A stretch of 64,000 nt of DNA from Monarcha castaneiventris obscurior (GCA_026261815.1 JAMPIT010000354.1:1922001-1986000), one strand, 5' to 3'. Positions 52,881 to 63,265 are shown, counted from the first letter of the stretch. The notes: generated by a model not told the origin, from the sequence alone. A program made the numbers and translations.

Positions 52881-53947
52881 ATCCCTACTACGTTCTGCAT
52901 GTAAGGAGTCATCCTTTGCCAGGGTTCATAGCGGAAGGTAACGCGAGGGCTGACAAGTTGGCTAACCCGGCGTGGGTAGCACCTCAGCCTGATACACTCG
53001 AGCAGGCCAAAGCCTCGCATGGGTTTTTCCATCAGAACGCACATACCCTGCAGAAGCAGTTTCAGTTGATGCCAGCTGAGGCCCGTGACATTGTCGAGTC
53101 GTGCGACGACTGTCACGCGCTTGCGGCGCCTTTGCCGGCGGGGGTAAACCCCAGGGGCCTTAGGGCCTTAGAGATTTGGCAGACTGACGTCACCCAGGTT
53201 GCCGAATTTGGCCGGCTCAAGTATGTGCATGTCACGGTGGACACCTGCTCCTCTGCCATGTGGGCTTCTGCTCACACTGGAGAGAAGGGCCACAATGTCA
53301 TTGCCCACTGGAGGCAGGCCTTTGCCGTTCTAGGCATACCTTCTACTGTAAAGACAGACAATGGTCTGGCCTACATCTTGAAGGAGGTGAGGCAGTTCCT
53401 GCAGTTGTGGGGTGTGTCACACAAGTTTGGTATTCCTCATTCTCCGACTGGTCAAGCTGTTGTAGAGCGTGCTCATGGTACTCTGAAGCAGGTGCTTCAA
53501 AAACAAAAACGGAGAATGCAGGGCGAAACCCCGCACAGTCGGTTGGCAAAAGCTTTGTATACCCTCAATCACCTCACGGTACCGCAGAACTCTAACAATC
53601 CTGTCATTTTGAACCATCATCTCTCGTTACAGGCTTCAGATGAGGCACAGCAGCCTCGAGCGAAGGTTCGGGTGAGAAATTTAGTCACCAAACAGTGGGA
53701 AGGTCCCTATGACCTTATCGCTTTGGGGCGCGGGTACGCTTGTGTATCCACAGATACTGGGGTGCGCTGGGTACCTGCAAAGTGTGTCTGTCCTGACCTG
53801 CGACCGCAGAGGCAAAATCCAGTCAACAGGCAGGGTGGAAACCGTGACCAGAATGAAAGTGATCAAGTGGGTGGAACATCGAGTGATGGCTCAGATGCAG
53901 ACAATGTGAGTGTTCACTCCGATGGTCCTTCCACAAGCAGAAATTGA
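52881..53947 (+). pseudogene. ERV-D RNase H end and integrase
   Basis: RNase H ends with LHVRSHPLPGF. Integrase: zinc-binding HGFFHQN and CDDC; core WQTDVTQV, VKTDNGLAY and SPTGQAVVERAH, so all three acidic residues (D, D, E) are present; C-terminal domain GPYDLIALGRGYACV and WVPAKCV; then an acidic serine-rich tail to SRN. Open from 52916 to the stop at 53945-53947. Integrase joins viral DNA to host DNA; here it lacks an intact upstream pol. No env frame follows; the 3' LTR comes 53 bp later. Confidence 0.9.
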
Positions 53948-53984
53948 ACATTGTTCATTTTTCTTTTTTCTTTTTCTTTTTTAA

Positions 53985-54000
53985 AGGTAAAAGAGTGAGA
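53985..54000 (+). other. ERV-D polypurine tract
   Basis: AGGTAAAAGAGTGAGA ends exactly at the base before the 3' LTR TGTCGC. Confidence 0.7.
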
Positions 54001-54337
54001 TGTCGCCCTGGGTTTTTCTACTGTTCTGTGTTTTTACTTTTGTAGTAGAAGTTCTCATGCATTTTCTATAAACATAGCTCTTGTTTTTTCTAACCAGCCT
54101 AGAATGTTTTCTGAACTTCTGGATTGTTGTTCATTCCTTTCTCCAAGGCGGAGAACTGTGTTCCTATCCTGTAAAATTGTAGAGGTGTTAACCTCATCTA
54201 CCAATGTATGATTGTTTTAAAAGAGGTATAAAAAGAGTGAGAATAAAGGCGGGCAGGGCCCTTTTGCTCTGCTCGGTGGTCTGACCTGCTGCTAACCTGC
54301 TGTTTGAATCTGCGTGTTCGTGTCCGACACTGCGACA
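54001..54337 (+). repeat. ERV-D 3' LTR
   Basis: 337 bp with perfect inverted ends TGTCGC...GCGACA. GGTATAAAAAG at about 54226 and AATAAAGG at about 54243. There is no 5' partner in the window, since the 5' end of ERV-D is lost. Confidence 0.88.
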
Positions 54338-55861
54338 TTAGGGAAGACAGTTTAGATCAGTCCTGCCTCAAGCAAAGGCAAAACCATCCCTGGGATTGTT
54401 TTTGCTCAAGGACCTGGGTGCACTTGATGTGAGATGCAGAGAGTCGGGAAACATGATGTGTCCCTCAAGGGGATTTGATTTTAGGGTGAGAACAGTCTGC
54501 AACTTTGAACTGTGTAACACTGGCTGCTGAATGACACTGCCACTGTTTGCCATAACTGCCATGGCCAACGAGGCTGGACGGCTCCAGACACACCAGTGGT
54601 GAGCTCCCGTTGCAGCCACCAGCCGACAGCACAGCAGCCCTGCTGCCCTGGGAGACATCAAGGATGGACAGAACCCACAGTCGTGGGCTAAATGAACTCA
54701 ACAGACATCTTGGAGGAATGGCCATTGACTTTGGAAATGACACTCGTGCTTGTATATGTATGTGTTACGAGTTACGAAATGACATGGAGTCTCCAGGCAG
54801 GTGCAGAAGGGAGCTCATTTACTGCAAAAAACTGGCCTTCTTCTTTAGCAATTAGGTCTTTATCAGTATTCCTTTAAAACACAACAAATATAATTTAACC
54901 AACCAATATAAACCACGATGTGAACATGTGATGGTTATAGAACTTGCTTTCTACGGTTACATAACTTGTCTTCTACCTCTATCCTAGCTGAGTCACTCCC
55001 AGAATCCTCTTCTACTTAGCCAAAGTAACAGGAGTGAGCCATGATTTTGCAGGGGGAACAAGGCCTTAATTTTGTAAAGTTTTACCTATCTGCAACATAT
55101 ATTTGTATATATGTGTGTATGTATGTATATAATTGGAAAGTGTTGGATCTGGGCATGGGTAGATGGTAAACAGTAAAGGATGGGAAATGCCCTGGTTCCA
55201 GCCAGCACAGAGTTAAGGTTTGCAGTTGCCAGGAGGGGCTTGGCCATGACCCAGAGGTTGTTCTCTATCACCTCACATTAAGGAATTTCTCTCCCAGGGC
55301 AGGGCTGTGGTGCAACACGTCCCGCAGAAGGAGTCTGGAGCAGCCCAAGGCTTTGTGTGTCCAGGCAGAGGCAGGCAGGACGCAGAGCTGCCAGCAAAGG
55401 AAGGGGCCAGCGAGCTGGGGCAGCCGGCGGGATGAGGACAGCCTGCAGGGACAGAGGCGCAGGGCAGGGACACCGTGGTACAGCCTGGGCTGGAGAGGGC
55501 AGAGGGATGGGCAGCAGCTGCAAGGCCCTGCCAGAGCCAACTTGTGCAGCACTTTGGCCACGGCTGCTGTCCCTGGCCCTGAGGCCAGGAGGGGACAAGT
55601 GACCCTTGCAGCCCTGGGGCCTCAGTGCCCCCTTGTCCCTGCTCAGCAGCCTGGCAGGGGCCGCCCCATGGACCTGCCTTTGGAACTGCACATCCCCACA
55701 TCCCAGTGCTCCGGGAAGAGCCCTGAGCACTGAGGGAGGGACAGGATCTGCCCTGCCAGGGGATGGGGCAGGAGCCCTGTGGGGAGAGAAAAGGGGGTGA
55801 CACCGGGATGGAGGGGTCATGCACACTCTGGGGGGCACACGCACGGCCCCTGGGGACTCCC
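54338..55861. other. No gene recognised; possible old LTR and microsatellite
   Basis: 54400-54760 looks like an LTR relic by composition but no ends were found. 54760-55080 is AT-rich. A TATG/TG microsatellite lies at about 55098-55131. 55280-55770 is GC-rich with only incidental frames; the last part matches 14340-14400 inverted. Confidence 0.45.
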
Positions 55862-55937
55862 CCTCACCTTCTCCCACAGCACCAGGAGGATGAACCCCAA
55901 CATGGAGCCCCCAACCCCGGCAGCATCTTGAGGGATG
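55862..55937 (-). pseudogene. MHC class II beta transmembrane exon remnant, arm C
   Basis: The minus strand reads QDAAGVGGSMLGFILLVLWE and then K before gtgagg, the same membrane-anchor pattern as at 14214-14287. It points away from the beta-1 remnant next to it. Confidence 0.7.
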
Positions 55938-56288
55938 GGGTCTGGTGGCAGCTTTGGGGGCCTGGGGGGGTCACAGGTGCCCAAAAACCCCCTTCCAGCC
56001 CCACAGCCGCTCCTGGACCGCTCCCTCAGACCACCCCACAGCTCCCAGCCAGGACCGCCCCCCCAACCACTCCCTGCAACAGAAATTACCCCAAGAACCA
56101 CCAAAACTCCATTCCTTCTCCTCCAAATTCTCTCCAAGCCACACAGTATTGCCAGGACCCCAAAAACTCCCTCACAAACCACCCTAAAAGTCCCCCAAAC
56201 ATCTTCCCAGAACCACAAATGCCCTCAAGAGCCACAGAAGCCCCTCCCAATCCCCCCAGGGACCTCTAAACCCCTCCCCGCCCCCCAT

Positions 56289-56484
56289 GGCACTGATCAG
56301 GAGAGCTTGGTGGACAGGAACATCCCCAGCCGGAAGCAGCTCGGACACTTCAACAGCGATTTGGGCACTTTTGAGGGGCACACCCCAAATGGGGAGACCC
56401 AGGCCAGGGACTGAGACAGACAGCCGCAGTTCCTGGAGAACAGACGGGCTTAGGTGGAAACATTCTGCCAGCACAACTACGAGA
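56289..56484 (+). pseudogene. MHC class II beta-1 exon remnant, arm C, two stops
   Basis: The plus strand reads GTDQESLVDRNIPSRKQLGH and NSDLGTFEGHTPNGETQARD, then TGA at 56412-56414, DRQPQFLENRRA, TAG at 56451-56453 and VETFCQHNYEIVA. It keeps the helix motif and cysteine better than the arm B copy (HNYE rather than HNCD) but has two nonsense codons. Confidence 0.8.
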
Positions 56485-56949
56485 TTGTGGCCCTGTCCGC
56501 CTGGCCTGGGAAGCCCCAGAACACCCAAATCCTCACGAATATTCCCCTGAACCAACCCCAAATTCACCCCCAAATCCTGGTAAATGGTGCAGCTTTAGAT
56601 CTCTTTGTTTAATTTCTTTATTTTTGTCCCAGTCCTCGTTGTTTTGACAGGGCAAAGATGGAAATTATTTATGTTGGAAAAGACCTTCAAGATCATCCAG
56701 TGTTGCTTGATGCCACCAGAAGAAACAATTGGACAGAGTAGGTGAGAATGTTTGGGCTGTAAAGTCAACAAATCAGCTCTTCCCAATGAATTTCTGATTT
56801 CAGAGTCCAAATGGATGTTCTGGCCCCTGCGTTCACCCAGGTGCCTACGGGGATCCAGGAGGACGTGGAGAGCACCAGCCAGGGGTCTTCCCCAGCTGGA
56901 TCACGGGGAATGTGGGTCAGCAGGGCTCTGCCAAATGTGGGTCCTGCAC
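56485..56949. other. Intergenic with a CR1 3' end scrap, minus orientation
   Basis: GTTGGAAAAGACCTTCAAGA then TCATCCAG at about 56670-56700 matches, by memory, the reverse complement of the avian CR1 LINE 3' end. It is the counterpart of 13475-13520. Nothing else recognised. Confidence 0.6.
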
Positions 56950-57015
56950 TGGGGGGATGACGTTGGAGCAGCGAACGAAGCTCTTCCTGCACTCGGGGCA
57001 CTCGCAGGGCTTCCC

Positions 57016-57919
57016 TTACCAGTGGCTCCATTGGTGTTGGGTCAAGGTAGAGCTGTCTGAGCAGCCCTTCCCACACTGGGGACACTCGTAGGGCCTCTGT
57101 CTGGTGTGGATGCGCCGATGGGTGACGAAGTGGGAGTTGTACTTGAAGCCCTTCCCACAGTTGAGGCAACAGAAGGGCCTCTCCTCCGTGTGAATCTGCT
57201 GGTGCAGGAGGATACTGGAGCTGGTCTGAAACCTCTTCCCATGCTCAGAACACTCACTGGGCTTCTCCCTGGTGTGGGTCCTCTGGTGGATGATCAGGCT
57301 AGAGCATGTGCTGAAGCTCTTCCCACATTCCCCACACTCATCTGAACTCTCCCCAGTGTGGATCATCTGGTGGCAGATCAGGAGGGAGATCATCCTAAAG
57401 CTCTTCCCACACTCCTAGCACTTGTAAGGATTCTCCCCATCATGAAGCTGCTCATGGATCACCAGGTCCAAGCTCTGGCTCAATCTCCGGCCACATTCCC
57501 AGCACAGGGTGGGTCTTTCCTCCTCGGAGCACCCTGGGCTGGCTTTGCAGCCCCTCATCCTGCGGGATCTTTGGGACTTTTCCTCCCCGTTGGATTCCTG
57601 CACCGTGGAGCCACTCAAAACGCTCTTCCACCAGGTTCTGCTGAGGGGATTTGTCCTCCCTGGTCTCCATCCTCAGCACCTTATCTGGGGGAGGAAGGAC
57701 AAGGAGAGGACGGGATTTGCCTCCATGCCACAGGGAAGGGGAAGGAGATGGCCGTCCATCCCTGGCAGGATGGCTTCGGCAGTGGGGTTGTCCTGCAGCC
57801 GGGGGCGATGCTGGGCTGGGAGATGGAGCAGGAGAGAGGGGGAAAGGGGCACTGACTTCCTCCTCACCTGCCTGGGTGTCCTGGGGCATCTTCCTTTTCC
57901 TCGCAGCCTTCTCCTCCAT
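57016..57919 (-). pseudogene. C2H2 zinc-finger pseudogene, arm C, two exons with a nonsense codon
   Basis: Exon 1 (57919-57868, minus) encodes MEEKAARKRKMPQDTQA with a CAGgtgagg donor. Exon 2 begins after CCCCCAG at 57684 with the same linker ([11 protein letters not shown]). The first finger reads YKC, then TAG at 57415-57417, then ECGKSF; translation would stop there. Past it, fingers continue in frame ([38 protein letters not shown] with a lost cysteine, [38 protein letters not shown]) to a stop at 57016. Further finger traces lie at 56950-57010. Same family as 12089-13164, more decayed. Confidence 0.85.
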
Positions 57920-58259
57920 CCAGCCGCAATTTGGGAATGCAAAATCCTGGGTTGGGGGGAAAACAAGGGATGAGTGCGTTGAGTTTGAAGGTCCCTCTCC
58001 CCAAGTCCATCTCTAGAAGTCACCGGGCATCTGGTGTCCGTAAAAATCTCCCAAATATCAAGATTCAGCCCTGAAAAAGCCTTCTATGAGTTCTCCTTCT
58101 CTGGTCCCTCCCCTTTGGTGTTCCCCCCGTCCCAGCTGGTGGGGGGCACACTTGTATTGGGGGTCCCCTTTCTACTTGGTCCCCACCCTCCCCAGGCTGC
58201 TGCAAGTCCCATGGGACAGGATCTGCCTTGCCAGGGGCTGGGTCTCAGGCCTTGGCCCT
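57920..58259. other. 5' flank of the arm C ZNF pseudogene
   Basis: Homologous to 11810-12088 inverted as far as about 58215, then unrelated. No gene seen. Confidence 0.5.
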
Positions 58260-58690
58260 TTGCATTCATGAAACATACATGGGTTTGCTCAGCACCAGAG
58301 ACACCTTTCCGTTGCTGTCCCCACCTGCCATCACTGCCTCCAGAGTTCTACTCTGACTGGAACCTGGGGACACTTTCTCAGTCATGTCCCTCACAGGGAT
58401 CTATTTAAAGTGCACAGAACTTCAGTGTTTCAATGTCACTTTGAGTTCTTGAGAAGTTTTTTGAGCCCACTCTGAGGGACTGAGTCTGATGTAAAGAGCA
58501 GCAAAGCCCCGAGAGGGTCATTAAAGTCCTTGTGCTGTGTCTGTGCTGCTGAGCTGGGCCGGGCTCCTGGCACAGAGGCAGCTCCTGGCAAGCGGCAGCA
58601 CTGCAGAGAGACAGCTCTGGCCAGGAGCAGCTGCTGCGCACAGCCCAGCATGGCTGGGGCACTGCCTGCAGCCAGCCTGGGCACAGCACA
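58260..58690. repeat. Dispersed repeat, inverted relative of 31300-31750
   Basis: Shares CCTTGTGCTGTGTCTGTGCT, GAGCTGGGCCGGGCTCCTGG and CCTGGGGACACTTTCTCA with the reverse complement of 31300-31750. Not coding. Confidence 0.65.
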
Positions 58691-58737
58691 GAGTGGTTGA
58701 AGTCATTGAGCAGCTACAGCATCATAGAGGGGACTGT

Positions 58738-59060
58738 GTGACATCACAGAGCAAGCTGTGACATCACAGTGTGGGACTGTGTGACATCACAGAGCAAGCT
58801 GTGACATCACAGTGTGGCTGTATGATATCACAGTGTGGGCTGTGTGATATCACCAAGTGGGTTGTTGCATCACAGAGCAGGCTGTGACATTACAGGCTAG
58901 TGGTGTGACATCATAGAGCTGGATATGACATTGCAGGGTGTGCTGTGAGGGCAGCTGTGTGACATCGCAGTGCAGACTGTGACATCACAGAGCAGGCTGT
59001 GACATCACTCGTTGCTTTTGTGACATCATAGAACAGGCTGTGACACAGAGTGTGTCATGA
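58738..59060 (-). repeat. Short GTGATGTCAC-type array in inverted orientation
   Basis: Units such as GTGACATCACAGAGCAAGCT and TGTGACATCACAGTGTGG; GTGACATCAC is the reverse complement of the GTGATGTCAC core at 34935-36249. About 12-15 units with decay. Confidence 0.85.
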
Positions 59061-59234
59061 CATCACAGCATGGGCTGTGAGATCATAGAGCAGACTCTGC
59101 CATCAGGTGGAGGCCAAGCCCCAGCCCAGGAGGACAAAGCCTGACATGAAGCCCCTGACCTCCATCAGCATCCTGGGGGAGGCGTCCGGCAGTGGCTGCT
59201 GGGAAGGGACCAGGATGGAGTGGAACTCTGGGAT
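59061..59234. other. No feature between two minisatellites
   Basis: 174 bp joining the two arrays; nothing recognised. Confidence 0.4.
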
Positions 59235-60290
59235 ACACCGGGCCCAGGACTGGGACCCACTGGGAGCAGGATCAGAGCACACTGGGACCCAGCAGGACCA
59301 GAAGTGGGGCAACAGGGATCATAGTGGGAGCAACTGGGATTGACTGAGTATGACTGGGATCATACTGGTGGAAACTGGACCCTTATTGGGGCAGCTGGGT
59401 GTGACTGGGAATGACTATGAGTATGCTGAGGGCAACTGGGGTGTACTGGGAGTGTCTGTAACCATACTGGGGGTGACTGGGTCTACATGGGGGGCACCTG
59501 GGATTGATTGGGACCACACTGGGGGAGACTGGATTAAACTGGGGTCTTACTTGGAATGACTGGGTCTATGCTAGGGGCAACTGAGAGCAACTGGGATCAC
59601 ACTGGGAGGAACTGGAAGCAACTAGGACCATGCTGGGGACAACTGGGATCATACTGAGAGCAACTGGGACTACACCAAGGGTGACTGGGGTCATACTGGG
59701 ATCATACTGAAAGTGACTAGTAGCATGCTGAGGGCAACTGGGACCGTGTTGGGGCAACTGGGACCGTGTTGGGGCAACTGGGATATACAAGGAGTGACTG
59801 GAATCATGCTGGAGTTGACTGTGAGTGGCAGTGAGCAACTGGATTAATGTTGGAAGTTGCTGGGAGCAACAGGGAGTGAGTGGAAGCACAGTGGGGGCAA
59901 GTGGCATATACTGGGAGAGACTAGGAGTGACTGGGATCACAGAAGAACCATAAAAGAAGTTCCTGGAATAATAGTGGGAGTATCTGGGAGTGACTGGGAC
60001 CATACTGGGTGACTGGGAGCAACTGGGACCATGCTGGGGGCAAATGGCATCATACTGAGAGCAACTGGGTTCATACTGGAATCATACTGGGAAGGACTGG
60101 AGCCATAGTGGGAGTGACTGGGATCATACTGGGGTTGACTGGAACTGTACGGGGAGTGGCAGGAACCATACTAGGGGTAAATGGGAACACCTGGGACCAT
60201 GCTGGGATCATAGTGGGATCATACTGGAAGTGACTGGGATCATACTGGGGGTAACTGGGAGCCGCAGGGCCCATGCTGGGAGTGACCTGG
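59235..60290. repeat. Minisatellite built on ACTGGGATCATACTGGG
   Basis: Units of about 20-23 bp (GGCAACTGGGATCATACTGG and variants with GGGACCATGC or GGAGTGACTG) repeat roughly 45 times over 1 kb. Frames through it are repetitive. Confidence 0.88.
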
Positions 60291-60369
60291 GACCCCCTGG
60301 GTGGAACTGGGGGCACTGGCCCAGCTGGGGCTCAGGGTTGTTCTCCCCCAGGGCTGCCCAGGCCCAGCC

Positions 60370-60540
60370 CCACAGAGCTGAGGGACAGGAGACAGCTGAG
60401 GGACATGGGATAGCTGAGGGACAGGGGACAGCCGAGGGACATGGGTCAGCTGAGGGACACGGGACAGCCAGGGAAGACGGCCTGGCCGAGGGACATGAGA
60501 CAGGCAGGGAACACGGCCTGGCCCAGGGACACTGTGCTCC
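60370..60540. repeat. Minisatellite GAGGGACAGGGGACAGCC, first block
   Basis: Units such as GAGGGACATGGGACAGCTGA and GGGAACACGGCCTGGCC. The same array, with its left flank (TTCTCCCCCAGGGCTGC), appears again at 61085-61290. Confidence 0.8.
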
Positions 60541-60600
60541 TGCACTTTGGGCTGTTGTGCCCGGGGCGCCTCAATCAAACAGGATGGGGGGCCAGGCAGA

Positions 60601-60993
60601 TGCTCTGTGAGCTTATATTATTTTATTCGCCTCATAGACTTACTGAGACATCAGAGACAATACAAGCTCGCGTTGCCGGCAAAAACTCTAACACTTCCTG
60701 GTTACAGAGCATTCTTAAAAGTCTTTCAGCCAATAGCAGTTGCTCTAGAGGCTACAGACAGCTGTTTCAACCAATCTTCTATATTGCACGTGCATTTGTT
60801 AAAACAATACTTGCCTGTTTTATACCTTATATAACAGTGCATAATATTCCATTATTAAGCTTAACTTTTATCTTCTCTTGCTAAGCATTATTTTTTGCAA
60901 ATTCTAAAAGTTCTCTCAGCTAGGCTTAGTACCATAAGCTTTTGTTCTCGTGTCCTTGTTCTATTAAATTGTATTTTCTTTAATATTTACTCA
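60601..60993 (-). mobile_element. Possible LTR, minus orientation, between minisatellite blocks
   Basis: AT-rich. The minus strand has GGTATAAAACAGGC (about 60818) then AATAAAATAATATAAGC near the end at 60601. GGCAGA (60595-60600) and GGCAAA (60994-60999) may be a 6-bp duplication with one change. Confidence 0.45.
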
Positions 60994-60999
60994 GGCAAA

Positions 61000-61290
61000 G
61001 CTGTTTCCTAAAATCTTTCTGCTTTATTTGTAAAACCTGCTTTTGTTTCTCACCTTTAGAAATCCCTTTACCTTTATCTGTATTTCCTACAGTTCTCCCC
61101 CAGGGCTGCTCTGGGTCCTGCTGCCATCCCCAGCCCCACAGAGCCGAGGGACAGGGGACAGCCAAGGGACATGGGACAGCTGAGGAACACAGGGCAGCCA
61201 GGGAACACGGCTTGGCCGAGGGACACGGGACAGGCAGGGAACATGGCCTGGCCGAGGGACACGGGACAGCCAAGGGACAGGGGACAGGCA
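61000..61290. repeat. Second copy of the GAGGGACAGGGGACAGCC minisatellite
   Basis: From about 61085 it repeats the left flank and units of the block at 60340-60540. 61000-61084 is AT-rich and unassigned. Confidence 0.75.
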
Positions 61291-61291
61291 C

Positions 61292-61894
61292 TGTTATAAA
61301 CGGTCTCTTGATGCTGCCAATTATCTGTAATCCTTTATTTAACAGTAACCGGGGACAAGTACAGGGAGTAGCCCAAATACCGTGAGCAGCAAGGCAGACG
61401 AAACAACAGTGCGGGCACAATGCCACGTGCTCATTCAGCACACAGGTTACCTCGGGAGAACCTGATGATGGGCACCAGAACCATTTATATTGTCTTTGTC
61501 TCAGTTCATGATTGGCCAGTTCACTTTCAATCCCTTATTTGCATGTCTGTTGTGACTGGCTTGTTTCATGGTTCATTCCTGACCAATCATTTGTCTAGGG
61601 GATTATTTCATTGGCTGTCCTTTTTGTCCAATCCGTGCCTCCCTTGATGATGCGAGAATGATGTCATGTGCACAAAGAGGTGATGACGGTCCTCATGGCA
61701 CCCTCAGGAGTCTCCCACTCCCCAAACAAACCGCACATGCCCAAACAAACTGCATAAACTCCAACACTAACCCAAACCTCCAGTTAACACAATCAACAGA
61801 ATATTCTCTAAACTATCTCTAACAAGCTAACTTGACCCACCCCCTTAATTAATTTTATTTCAACTGTAACCAGTGACCAAAACACTTTTTAACA
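61292..61894 (-). mobile_element. Solo LTR inserted in the minisatellite, minus orientation
   Basis: Plus strand TGTTATAAACGG...CACTTTTTAACA, 603 bp. On the minus strand: TGTTAAAAAGTG start, CCAAT boxes, AATATAAATGG (about 61478), AATAAAGG (about 61333), end TTTATAACA. GGCA flanks it on both sides (61287-61290 and 61895-61898), and the minisatellite resumes in register (GGCAGGGAACACGG). Confidence 0.75.
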
Positions 61895-61898
61895 GGCA

Positions 61899-62495
61899 GG
61901 GAACACGGTCTGGCCCAGGGACACTGTGCTCCAGCACTTAGGGCTGTTGTGCCCCGGGCGTTGCCCTCGGGCTCCCAGGACAGGCAGAGGGGGTGAATCC
62001 TCTCCAGGAGCTGTTGCTCGCTTTAAGCTTTGGTGTTGGACATTCCCACGGAGCCACCCGCAGTGGCTGGAACCCGGCCGGTGCCCGGTGCCACCAAAGC
62101 CACCCCGTCAGTGCCCTCCTGCCCCGGGCAGGGCAGAGAACACCGAAGGAAAGGCTCGAGTTCGGCTCGGGGCAAGGAAAAGGCACTCCCCTGTCACTGC
62201 CGCAGGCACCTCAGACCCGGCCTGGGGAAAGGACTGGGATTTATGTCCCAGCGAATGCCAGCAGGGATTGCTTCTCATCTCACCGCTGGCATTTGATTGG
62301 TCATAAATTCCAGTCATTTACCCATGGAACTCCCATGGCAATGGGCTGGGGGGGAGATCCATCCATGGAATTCTCACCAGACTGGGATGAGAGTATGATC
62401 CGGCCATGGAAATTCCATGGGAATTCCTGCATTCCCAAGTACCCCGTTCCTGAATCCCACATTCCCATAGGAATTCCCCTCCCCCTCCCACACCC
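61899..62495. other. Downstream of the class I fragment; no further exon seen
   Basis: Holds the end of the minisatellite (to about 61930), a stretch resembling 6060-6200 (AGAACAC-GAAGGAAAGGCTCG) and CATGGAATTC-rich sequence. An alpha-3 exon would be expected here on the minus strand and was not found. Confidence 0.5.
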
Positions 62496-62765
62496 ACTTT
62501 TGTGCTCCGGAGCCTCCTGACCATATCTGACGTTTTTTGGGAGTTCTTCCACACAGGTGTGTCCCAGGTAATGCTTCATCTGCTCTGCCATGATCCCTTT
62601 GGATTCCCAGCACCTCTGGGTGATCCGGGTGGCACTGTAGGACACTGCAAAGCTCCCAGATACTAGCTGGAAGGAGATGAAATCCCACCTGTCGTAGCCG
62701 TACCGGTGGGATCCATGGATGCTCCATTGGACGCAGCTGGAAACCACCCGCACCGTGGGGAGACC
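62496..62765 (-). pseudogene. MHC class I alpha-2 domain exon
   Basis: The minus strand encodes about 90 residues: GLPTVRVVSSCVQWSIHGSH, RYGYDRWDFISFQLVSGSFA, TRITQRCWESKGIMAEQMKH, YLGHTCVEELPKNVRYGQEA. The pattern Y-G-Y-D-x-x-DFI-F, W-E...AE-x-x-K-HYL-x-TCVE is the class I alpha-2 signature, and both disulphide cysteines are present (SSC and HTC). The exon is open with plausible edges. Class I heavy chains present peptides to CD8 T cells with beta-2-microglobulin. Because the preceding alpha-1 exon is broken and no alpha-3 exon follows, I call the locus a pseudogene. Confidence 0.85.
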
Positions 62766-62924
62766 AGGGAATGAGGAGAGAATGGACCCATGGAGTCGTG
62801 TCCCAGCCCCACAGAGCCCCTTGCAGCTCCCTGGATTCCCATCCCAGCCCCACAGATTCCCCCCAATTCCCACAGATCCCCCCAGTTCCCACAGATCCCA
62901 GCCCAGCCCACAGCTCCCCGCTGT

Positions 62925-63265
62925 GGTTGTACCGGCCCCGTCTCCAGTGCTCCAGGTCACCATCGGCCACATGCCGGTTCCTCTCCTTGAGCCAGGTCTG
63001 GCCATCCCAATATCCTGGGTCTGGCTATCCCAATGTCCCAGGTCTGGCTATCCCCATATCCTGGGTCCGGCTTTCCATGTATCCTGGATCTGGCTATCCC
63101 AATATCCCGGCTCAGCTCCTGCCACCATCCCCGGTGCCTGCAGCTCCATCCGGCCCCGCTTGCTGCCACAGCGCTCAGAGGGGGTCCCATCCACCTCCCC
63201 CACAATCAAAGACTGTGGACCCCCAGGCTGGGCTCCGACAGCACCAATTCCAGGTACTGCAGGGA
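62925..63265 (-). pseudogene. MHC class I alpha-1 domain exon, frameshifted and expanded
   Basis: The minus strand begins LQYLELVLSEPSLGV, which resembles the class I alpha-1 start. A frame change near 63205 is followed by VGEVDGTPSERCGSKRGRME and VAGAEPGYWDSQ, then five tandem 23-bp units that repeat the YWDSQ-coding part, then HVADGDLEHWRRGRYNHS near the exon end. The 23-bp unit is not a multiple of three, so each copy shifts the frame. It lies 160 bp upstream of the alpha-2 exon, the right order and spacing for class I. The leader exon was not recognised further right. Confidence 0.75.
62998..63112. repeat. 23-bp tandem repeat, five copies, inside MHC I alpha-1
   Basis: Copies at 62998, 63021, 63044, 63067 and 63090, each like CTGGCTATCCCAATATCC then TGGGT. 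Confidence 0.9.

Larger units (their letters stand above)
55770..58215. repeat. Arm C: third, inverted copy of the MHC II/ZNF block
   Basis: Its reverse complement follows about 11810-14400: upstream flank, ZNF exons, CR1 scrap, beta-1 exon and transmembrane exon in the same relative order and orientation. It is more diverged than arms A and B are from each other. Similarity stops near 58215 inside the upstream flank. Confidence 0.8.

Noticed and set aside
59235..60290. Repetitive frame GVTGIILGLTG
   Set aside because: Translation of a minisatellite, no start or conserved context.
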